Assembly (NCBI RefSeq): GCF_002335745.1
Contig: NZ_NIST01000001.1
Coordinates: forward strand, 1,708,039 to 1,772,038
From: Evansella halocellulosilytica
GTDB taxonomy: Bacteria > Bacillota > Bacilli > Bacillales > Salisediminibacteriaceae
Length of the DNA: 64,000 nt
Direction: 5' to 3'
Positions 60,754-64,000 of the stretch are shown in pieces. The position numbers and the translations under genes were made by a program. Each line of letters starts with the position of its first letter. Position 1 is the first letter of the stretch. The notes beneath the pieces were generated by a model. The model did not search any database. It had not been told where the DNA came from and worked only from the letters and a program-made list of their open reading frames with translations.

Positions 60754-61365
60754 TTGCCTAGAACAAAAGAACAATTTGAAGCAATGAGACTAGCTACTAA
60801 AGACAAAATACATTCTGCTGCGATTAAACTATTTGCTAAGAAAGGCTTTTCGGCAACTGGAGTTCAAGATATTGCAGACAGTGCTGGCATTAGCACCGGT
60901 CTATTATATCGCCATTACAAAACGAAAGATGAATTATTTAATGAACTTGTTTCCTATGCTACAGTTGGGATAGAAAATTTGGTTAAACGGTTTGAAAGCG
61001 ACTTGTCTCCATATGACATTATCCGAGAGTTTACGCTAGAGATTTTAAATGATTTTAAGAAAGATGACGAATTCGCAAACTTTCTGATGATTATGAGCCA
61101 GGCATTTACAATGGATCATCCATCCCATCAAGTTCAACTACTTAAAAAGCAAAGTGAAGCCATGATGGAACAAACTGCGATTTTGATCGAAAAAGGCCAG
61201 AAACTTGGTCAGTTTAAAGATGGAGATGTTACAGAAATGGCGTATTACTATTTCGCCTCAATACAAGGGCTAGCTATGATGAAACTATTACTAGGTGAAC
61301 AATTTATAACACCACGATTAAATATCGTGACAGCTTCTTTAGTGAAGGAAGACTATTTAGATTAA
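60754..61365 (+). CDS. TetR-family transcriptional regulator
   Basis: 203 residues. HTH in the first 60: KDKIHSAAIKLFAKKGFSATGVQDIADSAGISTGLLYRHYKTKDELFNELV. The ligand-binding half (EFANFLMIMSQAFTMDHPSHQVQLLKKQSEAMMEQTAILIEKGQKLGQF) is variable, as usual. TTG 60754 follows AAAGGAGGGAG. Probably one operon with the GNAT gene; may also affect the cat gene that follows after 290 bases. Ligand unknown. Confidence 0.88.
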   Translation: MPRTKEQFEAMRLATKDKIHSAAIKLFAKKGFSATGVQDIADSAGISTGLLYRHYKTKDELFNELVSYATVGIENLVKRFESDLSPYDIIREFTLEILNDFKKDDEFANFLMIMSQAFTMDHPSHQVQLLKKQSEAMMEQTAILIEKGQKLGQFKDGDVTEMAYYYFASIQGLAMMKLLLGEQFITPRLNIVTASLVKEDYLD

Positions 61366-61590
61366 AAAGGAGAGGTATTCCAAAAATACTACATCGAACT
61401 AAAAATTAAAATTGCTAATCTCCTCCTGATTTCGTGAAATAAACATTTACGTTTTAGTTGCTCCCTTATTTGCGATTATTAGGAGAATACTACGTTAGTA
61501 GTACTAAGTATGTGGAAGAGAGAGTTTGACGATAGGAATAAGTATATCTATAATTTTAGTATCTTGTAAGGTTGCAAAGGGATGAGTGTA
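61366..61590. other. Region upstream of the cat leader
   Basis: No gene. Contains TCCTGATTTCGTGAAA (61426-61441), related to the repeat at 56153 and 59955, and should hold the cat promoter, which I could not pick with confidence. Confidence 0.35.
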
Positions 61591-61620
61591 ATGAAAAAAG
61601 CAGACAAAATGGCCTCCTAA
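61591..61620 (+). CDS. cat leader peptide MKKADKMAS (translational attenuator)
   Basis: A nine-codon ORF with AAAGGG upstream, ending TAA directly in the left arm of a hairpin. It resembles the leaders of inducible Gram-positive cat genes (for example MVKTDKISS of cat-86), in which drug-stalled ribosomes open the hairpin. Too short for normal gene calling. Confidence 0.8.
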   Translation: MKKADKMAS

Positions 61621-61646
61621 ATATAAAATCCAAAATTTTAGGAGGC
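61612..61646 (+). promoter_or_regulatory. SD-sequestering attenuation hairpin of cat
   Basis: GCCTCCTAAA (61612-61621) pairs with TTTAGGAGGC (61637-61646). The right arm includes AGGAGG, the ribosome binding site of cat; the left arm overlaps the last leader codons. A ribosome stalled on the leader would melt the stem and free the site, giving chloramphenicol induction. Confidence 0.85.
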
Positions 61647-61653
61647 GTTGAAA

Positions 61654-62301
61654 ATGGAATTCAATATGATAGACCGAAAGAATTGGTATCGAAAAGAGTA
61701 TTTTGAACACTATTTACAACAACAAACAACATTTAGCATTACAAATGAAATAAATATTACTATTCTTATGGAGAACTTGAAGAAAAAGAATTATACGTTA
61801 TACCCAGCGTTTATTTATATGATTACAAAAATAGCTAATTCGTATAAAGAATTTAGAACAAGTTTCAACTCAAAAGGACAATTAGGTTATTGGACAGAGG
61901 TATTGCCTTTTTATACAATTTTTGATAAAAAGACATACACATTTTCAAGCATTTGGTCACCAAACTTTACTACGTTTTCTAAGTTTCATTCTCAATATAA
62001 GAAAGATGTAGAAAAATATAATGGGAAGAGTCGATTGTTTCCACAAACGACGATTCCAGAAAATAATATACCGATATCTATGATTCCTTGGAGTTCTTTT
62101 ACTGGATTTAATTTGAATATTAATAATAAGGGTGATTACCTTTTACCGATTATTACAGGTGGTAAATATTTACAAGTAGATGGTGAATTATTTATGCCTG
62201 TCTCATTACAAGTTCATCATGCTGTGTGTGATGGTTTCCATGCAAGTCTTTTCATGAATGAATTACAAAAATTAGCTGATGAAAGTGTTGAATGGGTATA
62301 G
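61654..62301 (+). CDS. cat: Chloramphenicol O-acetyltransferase (type A)
   Basis: 215 residues, the normal CAT length. The catalytic motif LQVHHAVCDGFHASLFMNEL near residue 185 has the active histidine; other family text includes ILMENLKKKNYTLYPAFIYMITK, FSSIWSPNFTTFSKFHSQY, and IPWSSFTGFNLNI. The trimeric enzyme acetylates chloramphenicol on the 3-hydroxyl with acetyl-CoA. ATG 61654 lies 8 bases after AGGAGG, the site masked by the attenuation hairpin. It shows the same style as plasmid and chromosomal Bacillus/Staphylococcus cat genes. Confidence 0.93.
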   Translation: MEFNMIDRKNWYRKEYFEHYLQQQTTFSITNEINITILMENLKKKNYTLYPAFIYMITKIANSYKEFRTSFNSKGQLGYWTEVLPFYTIFDKKTYTFSSIWSPNFTTFSKFHSQYKKDVEKYNGKSRLFPQTTIPENNIPISMIPWSSFTGFNLNINNKGDYLLPIITGGKYLQVDGELFMPVSLQVHHAVCDGFHASLFMNELQKLADESVEWV

Positions 62302-62317
62302 ATGTTTAGTTTATTCT

Positions 62318-62350
62318 GCGAAAGGAACTGTTTAATCAGTTCCTTTTTTT
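62318..62350 (+). terminator. Rho-independent terminator of cat
   Basis: AAAGGAACTG and CAGTTCCTTT pair around TTTAAT, followed by a T run. Confidence 0.88.
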
Positions 62351-62507
62351 AGAAAAACAAGTATTTCACATGCTTTACCATCAACCAACTTGCAAAATGT
62401 TGGAACCCACAGGTAAAATAAACATTCATCATGCGGTCTATACTATTAAAATTGACTACAGTCAATCGATACTGAACGAAAACATCATACTCGTAGGAGA
62501 ATTAGCA

Positions 62508-63962
62508 ATGGAATTTCTGAATTTTAGTACGATCATGGTCGGACTTATTACAGTTTTAAACATCTTATTCGCTTTAATTGTGATATTTGTTGAACGAAGA
62601 GACGTGAGCTCTGTTTGGGCATGGCTTTTAGTCTTGTTTTTTCTTCCAATATTGGGGTTTATTGTCTACATCTTTTTTGGACGGCAACTAAAGCAAAAAA
62701 ACTTTTACAAGCTGTCAAATGAAGAGAGACACTTTTTACGTGAAGCAGTAAACGAGCAGATTGATCAATTAGATCATTCGGATCTAAACGAGAAGCCTAT
62801 GCTCCAAAAGTATGCCGATTTAATTAGGATGAACTTGAAATCATCGAATGCCTTTCTTTCTGACGATAATGACATCACGATTTTTCACGATGGAAAAGAT
62901 AAATTTGACTCATTATTTGCAGATATTCGAGCTGCGAAAAAAGAGATTAATATTCAATATTATATTATCCAGCGGGATTCCTTGGCGGAAAAGTTACGAG
63001 ACGAGCTAACAAAGACAGCGAAGGAAGGAGTAATGGTTCGAGTTCTTTATGATGAAGTTGGCTCAAGGAGGATGAGTCGTGCTTTTTTCAAAGAACTGCT
63101 GGAGAACGGAGGAGAAGTGGAAGTTTTCTTTCCTTCTTTTCTCAAATTAATTAATCTCAGAATAAATAACCGTAACCATCGAAAGCTCTGCATCATTGAT
63201 GGAAAAATTGCTTATATTGGCGGTTTCAATATTGGTAATGAGTATTTGGGACTTAATAAGAGATTCGGAAATTGGCGTGATACTCATTTAAGAATCAAAG
63301 GTGAGGCAGTTAATCATATTCAGGGAAGGTTTATACTGGATTGGAAACAAGCGACGAACCAAGAGAAGATAGACTATGAAGCATATTCAATGAACCAAAG
63401 TCGCTATCATGCGAACAGTATGATTCAAATCATTTCGAGTGGCCCGAATTCCCGGACGGAGCATTTAAAAAATATGTACTTAAAGCTCATTATGTCTGCT
63501 AAGAAAAGCGTGTATATTCAATCTCCTTATTTTGTTCCAGATGGCAGCTTTATGGATGCTTGTAAGATGGCCTTACTATCTGGGATTGATGTTCGGATTA
63601 TGATTCCGAGTAAACCTGACCATCCTTTTGTGTATTGGGCAAACTTGGCTTATGCTGGCGAGCTTCTATCATATGGAGCTAAAATTTTGCAATATAATAA
63701 TGGCTTTTTACATGCTAAAACAATTGTCGTTGACCAAGAGGTAGCCTCTGTTGGAACGACTAACATCGATATGCGCAGCTTCAGGCTGAACTTCGAGGTA
63801 AATGCCATCATTTATGATAAAAAAATTGCTCAACATCTGTATGATTTGTTTGAAGAAGACAGTCGTGAAAGCTTGGATTTAACTCTTGAACAGTATGAAA
63901 AACGTTCAGGTTGGGTCCGGTTTAAAGAATCAATCTCCCGCCTTCTCTCGCCAATTTTGTAG
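62508..63962 (+). CDS. cls: Cardiolipin synthase
   Basis: 484 residues, standard bacterial Cls. Two N-terminal membrane helices (STIMVGLITVLNILFALIVIF and SVWAWLLVLFFLPILGFIVYI), then two phospholipase D HKD motifs: NHRKLCIIDGKIAYIGGFNIGNEY near residue 222 and HAKTIVVDQEVASVGTTNIDMRS near residue 400. It condenses two phosphatidylglycerols into cardiolipin and glycerol at the membrane. ATG 62508 is chosen for AGGAGAATTAGCA; the open frame extends upstream without signal. Complete gene within the window. Confidence 0.94.
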   Translation: MEFLNFSTIMVGLITVLNILFALIVIFVERRDVSSVWAWLLVLFFLPILGFIVYIFFGRQLKQKNFYKLSNEERHFLREAVNEQIDQLDHSDLNEKPMLQKYADLIRMNLKSSNAFLSDDNDITIFHDGKDKFDSLFADIRAAKKEINIQYYIIQRDSLAEKLRDELTKTAKEGVMVRVLYDEVGSRRMSRAFFKELLENGGEVEVFFPSFLKLINLRINNRNHRKLCIIDGKIAYIGGFNIGNEYLGLNKRFGNWRDTHLRIKGEAVNHIQGRFILDWKQATNQEKIDYEAYSMNQSRYHANSMIQIISSGPNSRTEHLKNMYLKLIMSAKKSVYIQSPYFVPDGSFMDACKMALLSGIDVRIMIPSKPDHPFVYWANLAYAGELLSYGAKILQYNNGFLHAKTIVVDQEVASVGTTNIDMRSFRLNFEVNAIIYDKKIAQHLYDLFEEDSRESLDLTLEQYEKRSGWVRFKESISRLLSPIL

Positions 63963-64000
63963 GTGAGATGATCACGGATTGATTCAAGTAATGGTTCCAT

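Overview
The window is chromosomal DNA of a low-GC Gram-positive bacterium of the family Bacillaceae, probably an alkaliphilic or halotolerant Bacillus relative. This rests on gene order (camS/yerH - Na+/proline symporter - gatCAB - dgkB - rlmCD, as around yerH-opuE-gatCAB-yerQ-yefA in B. subtilis), strong AGGAGG-type ribosome binding sites, frequent TTG/GTG starts, and cat translational-attenuation control. No rRNA, tRNA or CRISPR array was seen.

Layout. 1-20 kb: housekeeping genes and small genes: the 3' part of camS, a symporter with its tiny accessory protein, gatCAB, a lipoprotein, acetyltransferases, a sigma factor next to a ClpP paralogue and a glutamine-rich small protein, amidase, amidohydrolase, dgkB, a two-gene ABC exporter. 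20-36.5 kb: DUF418 membrane protein, AbgT transporter, sugar-nucleotide epimerase, a lipoprotein, DUF948, a YihY-type membrane protein, flavin-binding PNPOx-like protein, ArsA-like ATPase plus a cory-CC-star protein, CstA, a SEC-C protein and rlmCD. This chromosomal part is sprinkled with an intergenic palindrome whose core is GTGCCTGGCAC and whose arms differ from site to site but stay self-complementary.

36.45-59.91 kb: an AT-rich genomic island inserted in the 3' end of rlmCD. The displaced native rlmCD tail, with stop codon and terminator, survives at 59.89-60.0 kb, and an 11-bp identical core within a 19-bp imperfect repeat marks both ends. The left part holds three large serine recombinases, a short resolvase-like protein lacking the catalytic serine, and a series of tiny overlapping ORFs, all on the minus strand. 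The right part, all on the plus strand, is a defence cargo: type I restriction-modification (hsdMSR), a Gabija-like pair (OLD/TOPRIM ATPase plus small UvrD-type helicase), a small cysteine-containing protein, and what looks like a complete retron: an OLD-family ATPase/TOPRIM effector, a non-coding RNA bounded by 10-nt inverted repeats (a1/a2) with a candidate branch G, and a retron-type reverse transcriptase with a YADD active site. A possible two-gene DUF5986-like / XRE-ImmA/IrrE module and an HTH-containing protein follow. The palindrome family was not seen inside the island, which supports separate ancestry.

60-64 kb: a GNAT acetyltransferase, a TetR regulator, a chloramphenicol acetyltransferase behind a 9-codon leader peptide and an SD-sequestering hairpin, and cardiolipin synthase.

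The likeliest previously undescribed system is the retron-like OLD-ncRNA-RT unit at 52.6-55.8 kb, carried with a Gabija-like system on a multi-recombinase island targeting rlmCD. All functions are inferred by reading the sequence; no database search was possible.
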